Below are positions 1-7,462 of a DNA stretch of 40,693 nucleotides, one piece after another. The position numbers and the translations under genes are program-made. A model generated the notes under the pieces. The model saw only the letters and a list, made by a program, of their open reading frames with translations. It had not been told where the DNA came from and searched no databases. The stretch spans positions 1-40,693 of the forward strand of contig JAILNP010000073.1 of assembly GCA_024691475.1 (NCBI GenBank), read 5' to 3'. The DNA comes from Denitrobacterium sp024691475 (GTDB taxonomy: Bacteria > Actinomycetota > Coriobacteriia > Coriobacteriales > Eggerthellaceae). How positions within the stretch are numbered: the stretch's first letter is position 1; the number at the start of each line of letters is the position of its first letter.

Positions 1-115
1 TAACGACGTGCTTCGCATCCCACGCTTGGTACCCTACGAGCAGAATGCCCAGGGCAAACACGGCAAGCGCAAGGCAGATGCCGCATGCGAATATCAGATA
101 GCGCAGCTTGCTCAT
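1..115 (-). CDS. N-terminus of an unidentified membrane or exported protein (cut by window edge)
   Basis: Only the first 38 codons are inside the window. The ATG at 115 is preceded by GGAG (about 124-127) with good spacing and starts 4 bp after the mtnA stop, so it is probably the last visible gene of the uspA/oxidoreductase/mtnA run. The visible peptide is a short basic start (MSKLRY) followed by a hydrophobic stretch of about 24 residues rich in Leu, Ala, Ile and Gly, then a polar exit. This fits a signal peptide or single membrane anchor. No function can be assigned from this piece. Confidence 0.7.
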   Translation of the reverse strand, partial: MSKLRYLIFACGICLALAVFALGILLVGYQAWDAKHVV

Positions 116-119
116 GGCG

Positions 120-1172
120 TTACTCCTTCATGATCGCGGCCAGGCTCTGATCGTACGGCGCGCGGCAGATGCCCTTTTCGGTAACGATGGCCGTAATGAG
201 GCTATGATCGGTCACGTCGAACGCCGGGTTGTAGCAGGGAACGCTCGCCGGAGCCACGGGCCGAGAATAGAACATCGTCTTGATCTCGTCGCCGTTACGC
301 TCCTCGATGGGAATGTCGGCGCCGCTCGCGCACGACATATCGATGGTGCTCGTAGGGCACATCACATAGAACGGCACGCCGTAATGATGCGCAATGATGG
401 CCAGGCCGCTCGTGCCAATCTTATTCGCGGTATCGCCGTTGGCAGCCACACGGTCACAGCCCACCAGGCACGCCTGCACCTTTCCCTGCGACATGACGAT
501 GCTGGCCATGTTGTCGCAGATGAGCGTGACATCAACCCCCGCCTTGCTCAGCTCGTAGGTGGTAAGGCGCGCTCCCTGGAGCAACGGACGCGTTTCGTCG
601 GCGTACACGTGAAACTGCATTCCGCGCTGTGCACCCAGAAGCATGGGGCCCAAGGCCGTGCCATATGCGCTCGTTGCGATAGCCCCCGCATTGCAATGCG
701 TGATGAGCCCCCAACCATCTTCCAAAAGCGAAAGTCCCAGTTCGGAAATGCGTTCGCAAATAGACGCATCCTCCGCCTGAATGGCAAGCGCCTCGGCCTG
801 CAGCGCAGCAAGCGTATCCTCGCGGCCCCGCCCCTCGCACGCATCCATGACGCCCTCCATGCGACGCAGCGCCCAGCGCAGGTTCACGGCAGTGGGGCGG
901 CTGCTCGCCAGGTATTCCGAAACCTGGCGCATGCGCGCGAAGAAGGCCGCATCATCTTCGTGGGAGGGCGATTCATTGCGCGCTATCTGGGCGATCGCGA
1001 ACGCCGCGAAAATGCCGATCGCAGGCGCCCCGCGAACGCACAGCCGCGCGATGGCGTCGTAGCATTCCTCGGGAGTCGAGAGATGCAGGTACACTTCCTC
1101 GTTTGGCAGGCGCGTCTGGTCGAGCACGCGCACGCAGTTGCCACCCAAGTCGAAATTCACATTGCTATACAT
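120..1172 (-). CDS. mtnA: S-methyl-5-thioribose-1-phosphate isomerase
   Basis: 350 aa, the normal family length. MtnA isomerises 5-methylthioribose-1-phosphate to 5-methylthioribulose-1-phosphate in the cytosolic methionine salvage route. Family landmarks are intact: the RGAPAIG motif near 47-53, THCNAG with catalytic Cys160, the DETRPLLQGARLT stretch near 192-204, and GCDRVAANGD with catalytic Asp240. The two catalytic positions match the numbering of the Bacillus subtilis enzyme. The ATG at 1172 overlaps the stop of the upstream oxidoreductase gene by 8 bp, which suggests translational coupling. No other methionine-salvage gene lies in the window. A role in a methylthioadenosine by-product shunt is possible but cannot be decided here. 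Confidence 0.95.
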   Translation of the reverse strand: MYSNVNFDLGGNCVRVLDQTRLPNEEVYLHLSTPEECYDAIARLCVRGAPAIGIFAAFAIAQIARNESPSHEDDAAFFARMRQVSEYLASSRPTAVNLRWALRRMEGVMDACEGRGREDTLAALQAEALAIQAEDASICERISELGLSLLEDGWGLITHCNAGAIATSAYGTALGPMLLGAQRGMQFHVYADETRPLLQGARLTTYELSKAGVDVTLICDNMASIVMSQGKVQACLVGCDRVAANGDTANKIGTSGLAIIAHHYGVPFYVMCPTSTIDMSCASGADIPIEERNGDEIKTMFYSRPVAPASVPCYNPAFDVTDHSLITAIVTEKGICRAPYDQSLAAIMKE

Positions 1173-2568
1173 GTTCGCCTAGCTCCTTGCCCATCAGGTA
1201 TCCCATCACGCTCGCCATCATGAGTCCGCGCGTCCAGCCGCTGGAATCTCCCAGGCAATGCAAGCCACCAACATTCGTAACGAACGAATCGTCCATCTTC
1301 ACGCGATTGCTGTAGAACTTCAGTTCCGGGGAATACAACAGCGTTTCCTCGGCCGCAAACCCAGGAACCACCTCGTCGACCGATTTCATGAACCCCAGGA
1401 TATTGGTCATGGCGCGATACGGCATGGCGCTGGTAATATCGCCCGCTTGCGCATCGGGCAAGGTGGGACGCACGTTGGCGCGCACGAGCTCATTGGGCCA
1501 CGTGCGCTTGCCGTCGAGAATGTCGCCATAGCGCTGCACCAAGATGTGCCCAGCGCCCAGCATGTTGGTGAGCTCACCCACCCTCTGAGCGTACGCGATA
1601 GGCCGGTCGAACGGCTCTCGGAAGTTCATGGAGCAGAGAATGGCCAAGTTCGTGTTCGGCGACTTGCGCGCCTTGTAGGAATGGCCATTCACCACTGCCA
1701 GGCCGCCATCGTAGTTTTCCTGACTCACGAAGCCACCGGGATTCTGGCAGAACGTGCGCACCTTGTTGCGGAACGGGTTCGGATAACCGATGAGCTTGCT
1801 CTCGTAGAGCACGTTGTTCACCGTTTCCATGACCTCGTTGCGCACCTCCACGCGCACGCCAATGTCAACGGGACCGGGCTCGTGCGCAATGCCGTATTCG
1901 CGGCAAATGCGATCGAGCCAATCGGCCCCTCTGCGGCCCGTGGCAACGACCGTCTTATGAGCGAGAAGCTCTTCCTCGCCCGCGCTGGATGAAACGCAAA
2001 CGCCCTTGCACACGCCATCGTCGATGAGCAAGCGCGTGCATTCGCATTCGAAGCGCAGTTCCACGCCCGCATCGAGCAGCGCCTGCTGGATGCATCCATA
2101 CAGCTGCTGCGCTTGCTCGGTTCCCAAATGGCGAATGGGGCAATCGACGAGCTTCAGGCCCGCCTTAATAGCGCGACGTCGAATATCAGCGACCTCATGC
2201 GTGGCGCCCAGACCCTCGACGTGCTCATCCGCGCCAAAGGACAGGTATATGCCATCGACGACGGAAATGGCATCCTGCGCACGCTGCTCGCCAATGAGCT
2301 GTGGCAAGCTGCCGCCCACCTCGCACGAAAGGGAAAGCTTTCCGTCGGAAAAGGCGCCCGCACCCGAAAAGCCCGTGGTAATGCGGCATGGCTGACAGCC
2401 AACGCACCGTCCAACCTTCTCCTTCGGACATGCACGCTCCTGAATGGGAAGACCCTTTTCCACCATGACGATACGCGCCTGGGGACGGGCTTCCAGCAGC
2501 GAAAGGGCGCAGAAAATGCCCGCGGGACCTGCGCCCACGATAATGATGTCGTATGTAGGCTTCGACAT
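1165..2568 (-). CDS. COG2509-type FAD-dependent oxidoreductase
   Basis: 467 aa. The N-terminus is a Rossmann dinucleotide-binding fold: beta strand, then GAGPAG at 12-17 and an acidic Glu37 that would bind the FAD ribose. It is followed by a cysteine cluster (Cys47, Cys55, Cys58, Cys61) and the FSGAGAFSDGKLSL signature at 67-80, typical of the uncharacterised FAD-dependent dehydrogenase family COG2509. A second ATGRRG-like FAD contact lies near the middle (VVATGRRGADW). The C-terminus (GLHCLGDSSGWTRGLMMAS) is the usual FAD-closing segment. The substrate is unknown. The cysteines could hold an iron-sulfur centre or a redox disulfide (inference). The gene begins 4 bp after uspA and overlaps mtnA, so it sits in an operon. 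Confidence 0.85.
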   Translation of the reverse strand: MSKPTYDIIIVGAGPAGIFCALSLLEARPQARIVMVEKGLPIQERACPKEKVGRCVGCQPCRITTGFSGAGAFSDGKLSLSCEVGGSLPQLIGEQRAQDAISVVDGIYLSFGADEHVEGLGATHEVADIRRRAIKAGLKLVDCPIRHLGTEQAQQLYGCIQQALLDAGVELRFECECTRLLIDDGVCKGVCVSSSAGEEELLAHKTVVATGRRGADWLDRICREYGIAHEPGPVDIGVRVEVRNEVMETVNNVLYESKLIGYPNPFRNKVRTFCQNPGGFVSQENYDGGLAVVNGHSYKARKSPNTNLAILCSMNFREPFDRPIAYAQRVGELTNMLGAGHILVQRYGDILDGKRTWPNELVRANVRPTLPDAQAGDITSAMPYRAMTNILGFMKSVDEVVPGFAAEETLLYSPELKFYSNRVKMDDSFVTNVGGLHCLGDSSGWTRGLMMASVMGYLMGKELGEHV

Positions 2569-2572
2569 GGGT

Positions 2573-3037
2573 CTATTTCATCACGAGAACAGGGACGTCA
2601 ACCGAGCGCAGCACGGCATAGCTTACGCTGCCCAGCGCACCGCGCAGCGCGCCCAAGCCACGGCAACCCATGACCACCAGGTCGAAGGATCCGTTATTAG
2701 CCATATCCGAAATGACGTCCTGGGGCTTGCCCGAACCGGTACGATACACCACGTTGTTGGCTTCACCCACGAGAGGGGCAACCGTAGCAATGAGCGACTC
2801 GCGCTTCTTCTCGTAGAATTCACGCTGCATTTCCAGCGCAGTTTCAGCAGAGGGGCTCGTCATACCCGCCATTTGAACAGCCATAGCAAAGGTGGGGTCA
2901 CCGAAATCGGGCATATCCACCACGTAAAGCACGGTAATGCGCGAATCTTCTTCCAGCTTCGCAATCTCGAGAGCGGATTTCAACGCATTGCGCGCATGTT
3001 CGGAATTATCGAACGGAACGAGGATCGAATGGTACAT
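2573..3037 (-). CDS. universal stress protein, UspA family
   Basis: 154 aa, a single Usp domain. It starts with the typical strand YHSILVPFDNS and ends with the ATP-binding loop: Gly124, Gly127, then GS at 136-137. The spacer between the second Gly and the GS is 8 residues, one less than the textbook pattern but often seen in this group. The protein is probably a cytosolic, ATP-binding dimer. An extended -10-like element (TGC then TAAAGT, minus strand, about 3072-3080) lies about 35 bp upstream of the ATG. The gene leads the run uspA, FAD oxidoreductase, mtnA. Confidence 0.92.
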   Translation of the reverse strand: MYHSILVPFDNSEHARNALKSALEIAKLEEDSRITVLYVVDMPDFGDPTFAMAVQMAGMTSPSAETALEMQREFYEKKRESLIATVAPLVGEANNVVYRTGSGKPQDVISDMANNGSFDLVVMGCRGLGALRGALGSVSYAVLRSVDVPVLVMK

Positions 3038-3111
3038 GACAGCCCCCTAACCTCGGGTATCGGATGACTTCACTTTAGCACACCAGCAGGCGCAATACGC
3101 CCAGACGTGCA

Positions 3112-3151
3112 TACGAAAGCCCCGCATGCGACGACTTGACGCATGCGGGGC
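3112..3151 (-). terminator. rho-independent terminator after carD
   Basis: A perfect 12-bp inverted repeat (GCCCCGCATGCG at 3119-3130 with CGCATGCGGGGC at 3140-3151) encloses a 9-nt loop. On the minus strand it is followed by TTTCGTA, a short U-tract. It lies 22 bp past the carD stop and ahead of uspA, so it separates the two transcripts. Confidence 0.75.
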
Positions 3152-3173
3152 CGCAAAGCATTGGAACAAGCGT

Positions 3174-3662
3174 TTAGGCTTCGGCGAAGATGTACTCGTC
3201 GACTTCTTCCGGTTCGATGCCAAGCACGACGGAGAACTCGTCACGCACGCGCTCTTGCGCAGAACGCAGAATGCCATTGTCGCTCGACGTGGCCTTCTTT
3301 CCGGCTTCGAGCACCTTCTGCTTGTGAAGATAGAAGCTACGCGCAAGCATGAGCAGTTCGTATTCGGTGCCGCTTTCCAGAATCTCCTTCGCGCGTTCCT
3401 TGCGCGCGTTGGCGTCGGAAATCCAACAGGGCTCTGCGCTGAGGGCAGCCTTGATAGACTGCTTAGCATCGGCTTCCGATGGAATGGCGCGAATGCGATT
3501 GAGCAAACGCTCGTTGTTCGCGGGCACCATGAGCTTGGTATGAGACTTGTGAACGGGACGCAAGATGTAATAGGTTCCCATGTCGCGTTCCTCGATGGCA
3601 TCCACCTTGCAAACGCCATTCGAGCCATACAAAACAATGTCGTTGAGGGCAAAATTAATCAT
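3174..3662 (-). CDS. carD: CarD-family RNA polymerase-binding regulator
   Basis: 162 aa, normal for CarD/CdnL. The N-terminal 60-65 residues (FALNDIVLYGSNGVCKVDAI through YYILRPV and KLMVPANN) match the CarD_CdnL_TRCF domain that contacts the RNA polymerase beta subunit. The rest is helical and would contact promoter DNA at the upstream edge of the bubble. CarD proteins stabilise open complexes at rRNA and other promoters in actinobacteria. The start at 3662 has GGAG 9 nt upstream. The gene is monocistronic, flanked by a terminator downstream and a palindrome-containing promoter upstream. The acidic C-terminus (EPEEVDEYIFAEA) is as commonly seen. Confidence 0.93.
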   Translation of the reverse strand: MINFALNDIVLYGSNGVCKVDAIEERDMGTYYILRPVHKSHTKLMVPANNERLLNRIRAIPSEADAKQSIKAALSAEPCWISDANARKERAKEILESGTEYELLMLARSFYLHKQKVLEAGKKATSSDNGILRSAQERVRDEFSVVLGIEPEEVDEYIFAEA

Positions 3663-3682
3663 TTATATCATCTCCGCTTTTC

Positions 3683-3710
3683 ATTTTACCCCGCGTGTAT
3701 TTCTATACAC
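3683..3710 (-). promoter_or_regulatory. carD promoter with palindromic element
   Basis: On the minus strand a -10-like TAAAAT occupies 3683-3688. A perfect inverted repeat GTGTAT-TTCT-ATACAC (3695-3710) lies just upstream, over the place where a -35 box would be. No good -35 hexamer is visible, so the palindrome could be an activator or repressor site. Its function is inferred from position only. Confidence 0.45.
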
Positions 3711-3827
3711 TTTTTCCACACACAGAGCCAAACAATCCCCATCAACTGTCCAAATCCGTTACCCTCAGATGCCAGATGATGTGGAAAACCCGCCCGCATG
3801 ACACAATCGCAACGTGATTTTGGGTAC

Positions 3828-3858
3828 AAAAAAAGCTCGCACCGAAACCGATGCGAGC
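3828..3858 (-). terminator. terminator after tRNA-Val
   Basis: On the minus strand, stem GCTCGCA / TGCGAGC (3835-3841 with 3852-3858) with a 10-nt loop is followed by seven T residues (3828-3834). This is a textbook intrinsic terminator starting 8 bp after the tRNA 3' end. Confidence 0.9.
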
Positions 3859-3866
3859 ATGATTCG

Positions 3867-3941
3867 TGGTGGGCGATGCAGGATTCGAACCTGCGACCTA
3901 ATGCTTGTAAGGCATTTGCGCTCCCGCTGCGCCAATCGCCC
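3867..3941 (-). tRNA. tRNA-Val (anticodon UAC)
   Basis: 75 nt including an encoded CCA end (3867-3869). The cloverleaf reads: acceptor GGGCGAT/ATCGCCC, D stem GCGC/GCGC, anticodon stem AATGC/GCATT around loop CTTACAA (anticodon TAC, reading GUA), a 5-nt variable loop, and T stem GCAGG/CCTGC with TTCGAAT. Its own promoter lies upstream and a strong terminator downstream, so it is transcribed alone. Confidence 0.97.
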
Positions 3942-3953
3942 GAATGCTGAGGT

Positions 3954-3982
3954 ATTGTCCCATAGCAAATCGGATTACGCAA
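3954..3982 (-). promoter_or_regulatory. tRNA-Val promoter
   Basis: On the minus strand TTGCGT (3977-3982) and GACAAT (3954-3959) are separated by exactly 17 bp, and the -10 ends 12 bp before the mature tRNA 5' end. The same TTGCG-type -35 is seen at other promoters in this window. Confidence 0.75.
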
Positions 3983-3997
3983 GACGAATTAGACGAT

Positions 3998-5353
3998 TCA
4001 CACGACCTCGTTTTCTTTTTCATCATGTAAACGCTTTTGCCTGAGCAGGCGTTCGCTTAAAGCGCCACGCCCCGCATGCATGAGGCACAGCGCCATGACA
4101 GACAAGATGGCATAGCAGAACGGCGCCGACATCCATGCGCCGTCGAGCCCCCAGAACAGCGGCAGCACAATGGGAAACACAATCATGAGAGCCACTTCGC
4201 CCACGATGAGCGCCAGTGATCCACGCGCATGCTCCACCGCATAGAAGAATGAGACGACCACATGGGAGATCGCGTAAAACGGCAGGCACAGCGCAAAGAG
4301 CGTAACCCCATGGGCGAAGACGGCAGCGCCCTCGGGCGATGTGCCAAAGAGCGCGGCAATATGCCAACGCGAGAAATACAGCCCCACCCAGCCAAGCACC
4401 GCCATCAAGACGGCAAGCACGTAGTTGATGTGGCGCAAGCGACGAACGCTACGCGCGTCGCCCGACCCATAGCACAAGCTGATGATGGGCTGCGATCCAT
4501 CGTGCACGCCCTGAATGATCCACTGCACCGCCACCACGGTATACGACATGATGGCAAACGATGCCTGGGCGGTAACGCCGCCATACGTAACGGTGGCGAT
4601 GTTCATGACGACGGTCGTTACCTCGGGCAGGAGCGTAAGCGCCGCCGGAGCAAACCCAATCTTGAACATGCGCCCCACGATGCTGCGATCGACACCCAAA
4701 TCGGCACGGGAGATACGCCCACCACGCAGGAAGAAGACGACGAAGAAGACGGAGGCGATCGCCTGCGCCGAAACCGTGGCAACAGCGGCCCCCACGATGC
4801 CCCAGCCCAGGACCATCACGAGCAGCCAGTCGCCCAGCACGTTCACGAGGCCACCCACCACCTGCGCCACCATGGCAAACTTCACGTGGCCCATATTGCG
4901 CACGAGGGGAACGCAGCCACCCTCGACCATCTGGAACACCGAACCCCAGGCAATAACGGAAAGGTACGCCTGCGCCTGCGCCAGGACTTCTTCACGGCCG
5001 CCAATGACCCACAGCAGGGGCTGCCCACCCAAAAGCAACACCGCCATGACGACAGGCGTTACCGCGACGAGAAGGGTGATTGCGCAGCCGATGGCGCGAC
5101 GAGAGGCCCCATCGTTCCCCTCGCCCGCGCGAATAGACGACACCACCGCGCCACCCATGCCAATGCCCGTACCCAGGGCCATAACAAGCGCAACGATGGG
5201 CCATGCGACATTGATGCCAGCAAGGGCCACATCCCCCGCCATATGGCCAACGAAAAAGCCGTCGACGATGCTGTACACACCTGTGAGCACGAAGGCAAGC
5301 GTGGACGGAACCACGTAGCCAAAATACGTTTTCAGCATGCGCACATCGAGCAT
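3998..5353 (-). CDS. MATE-family multidrug/cation antiporter
   Basis: 451 aa, the usual MATE length, with about 12 hydrophobic segments arranged as two similar halves. The first half opens with GYVVPSTLAFVLTGVYSIVDGFFVGHMAG, typical of the bacterial MATE group that includes MepA (the VDGFFVGH stretch is diagnostic). The second half repeats the pattern around GFAPAALTLLPEVTTVV. MATE proteins export cationic drugs or metabolites using Na+ or H+ gradients, and the substrate cannot be read here. The basic C-terminal tail (LLRQKRLHDEKENEVV) is cytosolic. The gene follows the L,D-transpeptidase gene but a terminator separates them. Confidence 0.9.
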   Translation of the reverse strand: MLDVRMLKTYFGYVVPSTLAFVLTGVYSIVDGFFVGHMAGDVALAGINVAWPIVALVMALGTGIGMGGAVVSSIRAGEGNDGASRRAIGCAITLLVAVTPVVMAVLLLGGQPLLWVIGGREEVLAQAQAYLSVIAWGSVFQMVEGGCVPLVRNMGHVKFAMVAQVVGGLVNVLGDWLLVMVLGWGIVGAAVATVSAQAIASVFFVVFFLRGGRISRADLGVDRSIVGRMFKIGFAPAALTLLPEVTTVVMNIATVTYGGVTAQASFAIMSYTVVAVQWIIQGVHDGSQPIISLCYGSGDARSVRRLRHINYVLAVLMAVLGWVGLYFSRWHIAALFGTSPEGAAVFAHGVTLFALCLPFYAISHVVVSFFYAVEHARGSLALIVGEVALMIVFPIVLPLFWGLDGAWMSAPFCYAILSVMALCLMHAGRGALSERLLRQKRLHDEKENEVV

Positions 5354-5363
5354 AACCCCTCCA

Positions 5364-5395
5364 TAACGAAAACGAGGGCCGCAGACGCGGCCCTC
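5364..5395 (-). terminator. terminator after L,D-transpeptidase gene
   Basis: A perfect 9-bp stem GAGGGCCGC / GCGGCCCTC (5374-5382 with 5387-5395) with a 4-nt loop is followed on the minus strand by GTTTTCGTT. It sits 27 bp past the upstream gene's stop and before the MATE start. Confidence 0.8.
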
Positions 5396-5422
5396 ATCAT
5401 ACCCTCTTGTATACCGCTTACG

Positions 5423-7006
5423 CTACTCGTGAACCACTACGGCATTGCCGACGGCGATGATATCGTACAGAGACGCCGCATCGGAAAGCGACAGGTTCAC
5501 ACAGCCATGGGAGCCATAACCATCCTTGTAGCGCGTGCCACCGAATGCCGACTGCCAGGTGGCATCGTGGAAGCCGCAACCCGAATAGGTGAAGGGCATC
5601 CAGTACGATACCTTGGTCTCGTACTCGGGCTGGCCCGTAGCCACCGAGATATCACCCGTAAGCGTGTAGTTCGTCTTCTTGTTCAGGACGCGCCAGACAC
5701 CCGTGGGCGTATCGTGGCTGCCATCGGGCTTGCCGGTAACGCAATCGGCTTCCCATACGAGTTCGCCAGCCTCATTGTAGAAGCGCACATGCTGTTCGGA
5801 GATATCGACGTCGGCATACGCGCCCCAGTCCTGAGCGCCCGAGCCATTGTAGGTGTAGCCCTCGAGCGTGGTGGCAACGGTAAGCTGCCCCACCAGACCA
5901 TTGCGAATGGCATCCTCGACGTCGGCAACCATGGCATCGTCGTCGATCGTCCAACCGTACGTGCCACCCGAAACGGTAAACGTCTGACCGTCGGGACGCG
6001 TGTAGGTGCGCTCGGTGCCTACGGTGTTCAAGCTAGCGGCAAGCTCTTCGACCCAGGCGTTCATGGCCTCTTCGTCGAAGCTTACGGCAAGATCGTCGCC
6101 AATGACGACCCATTGGGAAATCTCATTCGCGCCAATGTTGGCGGCATGGATGGCCGTGGTGCCCAAAACGAGCTCGATATCGGCCGTAAGATAGCCATTC
6201 GCCGTTTCGGCAGCCGCCGTAAGCGCGGGATCGCTGGAGAGAACCGTGGGCTGAACGAGCTCGCTCGTGCCCAGCACGGCCGAAGACGACATGTCGAGCA
6301 CGGCGTCGTTGACCTTCAGAATGACCGCATCGACGTCGAGCTTCGTGCCCGCCTTCTCGGCAGACACCTCGAACTGACCCGAAGCCGAAGAATACTGCAC
6401 CGAAGCGTTCACCGGGTCGGTAGCGGTGGCGTTGAACGTTTCCACCTGCTGGCGAACGACATCGCCCAAACCGCTCTCGCTGTACTCGGAAGACAGGTTG
6501 GCGCTTTCGTCGTGCGTGCGGAAGACCTCGATGGGCCACAACCAGATGTTGTTATCGGCAATAGACTGCTCGGCAACCCGCTGACCATCGACCTCGAGGC
6601 CAGCCTGCGAAGAAGACACCGTGAACGAAAGGCCATCGCCCGTAACGGTAACGGAGTAATCGCTTCCGATGTCGGTGGCAACCTCGGCAACATCCGACGT
6701 GGACTTCAGGGAGATATCCTGAGAGCCAAGCGTGGTGTTCGGGAAAAAATGCCCCGAGAAGAAGAAGGCGCCAGCGATGTAGACCGCCAACAACACGGCA
6801 GCAATGACGATTCCGACCTTCAGCACAAGGCGCTTGTTGAAGCCCTTGCCCTCTTTCGGATCGGAAACACCTGCCGCCTGGAACGCGGGATTGAATGCAC
6901 CCGGCTGCGCTTGCTGAACCGGAGGAATCTGCTGTGTCTGGGAAGCGTCTTGCGGGCTCTGAGGTGCTGCCGCGTGCTTGCCCATAGTTTCTTTTTTGCC
7001 TGACAT
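5423..7006 (-). CDS. membrane-anchored L,D-transpeptidase (YkuD) with peptidoglycan-binding region
   Basis: 527 aa. Residues 1-58 are a Pro/Gln-rich cytosolic head, 61-83 a single membrane span, and about 100-390 an extracellular region with the look of repeated PG_binding_4 modules. Residues from about 393 to 527 form the YkuD catalytic domain, ending in GSHGCVNLSL with His500 and nucleophile Cys502. A second conserved His (GCGFHDATW) lies upstream. Such enzymes make 3-3 crosslinks in peptidoglycan or attach proteins to it, using a Cys that resists most beta-lactams other than carbapenems. The start at 7006 follows a G-rich Shine-Dalgarno (AGGTAGGGG). A terminator lies downstream. Confidence 0.92.
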   Translation of the reverse strand: MSGKKETMGKHAAAPQSPQDASQTQQIPPVQQAQPGAFNPAFQAAGVSDPKEGKGFNKRLVLKVGIVIAAVLLAVYIAGAFFFSGHFFPNTTLGSQDISLKSTSDVAEVATDIGSDYSVTVTGDGLSFTVSSSQAGLEVDGQRVAEQSIADNNIWLWPIEVFRTHDESANLSSEYSESGLGDVVRQQVETFNATATDPVNASVQYSSASGQFEVSAEKAGTKLDVDAVILKVNDAVLDMSSSAVLGTSELVQPTVLSSDPALTAAAETANGYLTADIELVLGTTAIHAANIGANEISQWVVIGDDLAVSFDEEAMNAWVEELAASLNTVGTERTYTRPDGQTFTVSGGTYGWTIDDDAMVADVEDAIRNGLVGQLTVATTLEGYTYNGSGAQDWGAYADVDISEQHVRFYNEAGELVWEADCVTGKPDGSHDTPTGVWRVLNKKTNYTLTGDISVATGQPEYETKVSYWMPFTYSGCGFHDATWQSAFGGTRYKDGYGSHGCVNLSLSDAASLYDIIAVGNAVVVHE

Positions 7007-7315
7007 CGCCCCTACCTAAATCCATTCATTCGCATTGTAGCAACATCGTTCGTCTATGATGCCGCGCAAATGAACGGGATACCCCTAATTCATCGAAATG
7101 CTACCGCTATCTACATATAGCTTAAGGGATTCTTAAATATGATACTGAATTCATACCATTATTTCCAAAATAAACGCGAGCGCTTCCATCGCCTTGCAAA
7201 ATCGCACGTAGACGCGCACGGCACCACGGTCGTCGTTGCGCAACCCCGTGAATCAATGATGGAAGCCGCCTCCCCACTTGCGGGCCAGGGGCTTTCAGGT
7301 ATAATCGCATTCTGC
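7007..7315. other. intergenic region between L,D-transpeptidase and tRNA-Leu
   Basis: 309 bp without a supportable gene. It is clearly more AT-rich in its middle (about 7090-7170) than its surroundings and should hold the promoter for the minus-strand L,D-transpeptidase gene, but no convincing -35/-10 pair was found for it. The tRNA-Leu promoter lies at its right end. Confidence 0.5.
7278..7305 (+). promoter_or_regulatory. tRNA-Leu promoter
   Basis: A perfect -10 TATAAT (7300-7305) is preceded by TTGCGG (7278-7283) with a 16-bp spacer. The -10 ends 10 bp before the mature tRNA 5' end. Confidence 0.75.
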
Positions 7316-7400
7316 GCCCGAGTGGCGGAATGGCAGACGCGGCGGTCTCAAAAACCGCTGTCCACAAGACATGCGGGTTCGAATCCCGCCTCGGGCACCA
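7316..7400 (+). tRNA. tRNA-Leu (anticodon CAA)
   Basis: 85 nt including encoded CCA. Acceptor GCCCGAG/CTCGGGC, anticodon stem GCGGT/ACCGC around loop CTCAAAA (anticodon CAA, reading UUG), a long class II variable arm (about TGTCCACAAGACAT), and T stem GCGGG/CCCGC with TTCGAAT. The long variable arm and the anticodon together identify leucine. It is one of only three genes or gene groups on the plus strand and has its own promoter and terminator. Confidence 0.97.
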
Positions 7401-7409
7401 TTCACACGC

Positions 7410-7441
7410 AAACAGCCTCCCTACGGAGGCTGTTTTCATTT
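7410..7441 (+). terminator. terminator after tRNA-Leu
   Basis: An 11-bp stem (7410-7420 with 7425-7435) with loop CTAC runs into TTTTCATTT. The reverse strand also ends in GTTTGCG, so it may act in both directions and also stop the converging LuxR-family gene that ends at 7463. Confidence 0.8.
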
Positions 7442-7462
7442 CTGCAATGCCGAACGCACCAG

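Noticed and set aside
3900..3925. Palindrome CTTGTAAG as an operator, or a tRNA with anticodon TGT
   Set aside because: It is the anticodon loop region of tRNA-Val. The 5-bp stems AATGC/GCATT fix the anticodon as TAC.
4262..7003. 913-aa open frame on the plus strand
   Set aside because: It lies antisense to the MATE and L,D-transpeptidase genes, crosses their gap and terminator, and is rich in Arg, His, Gly and Ala with no domain. This is what a GC-rich third position on the other strand produces.
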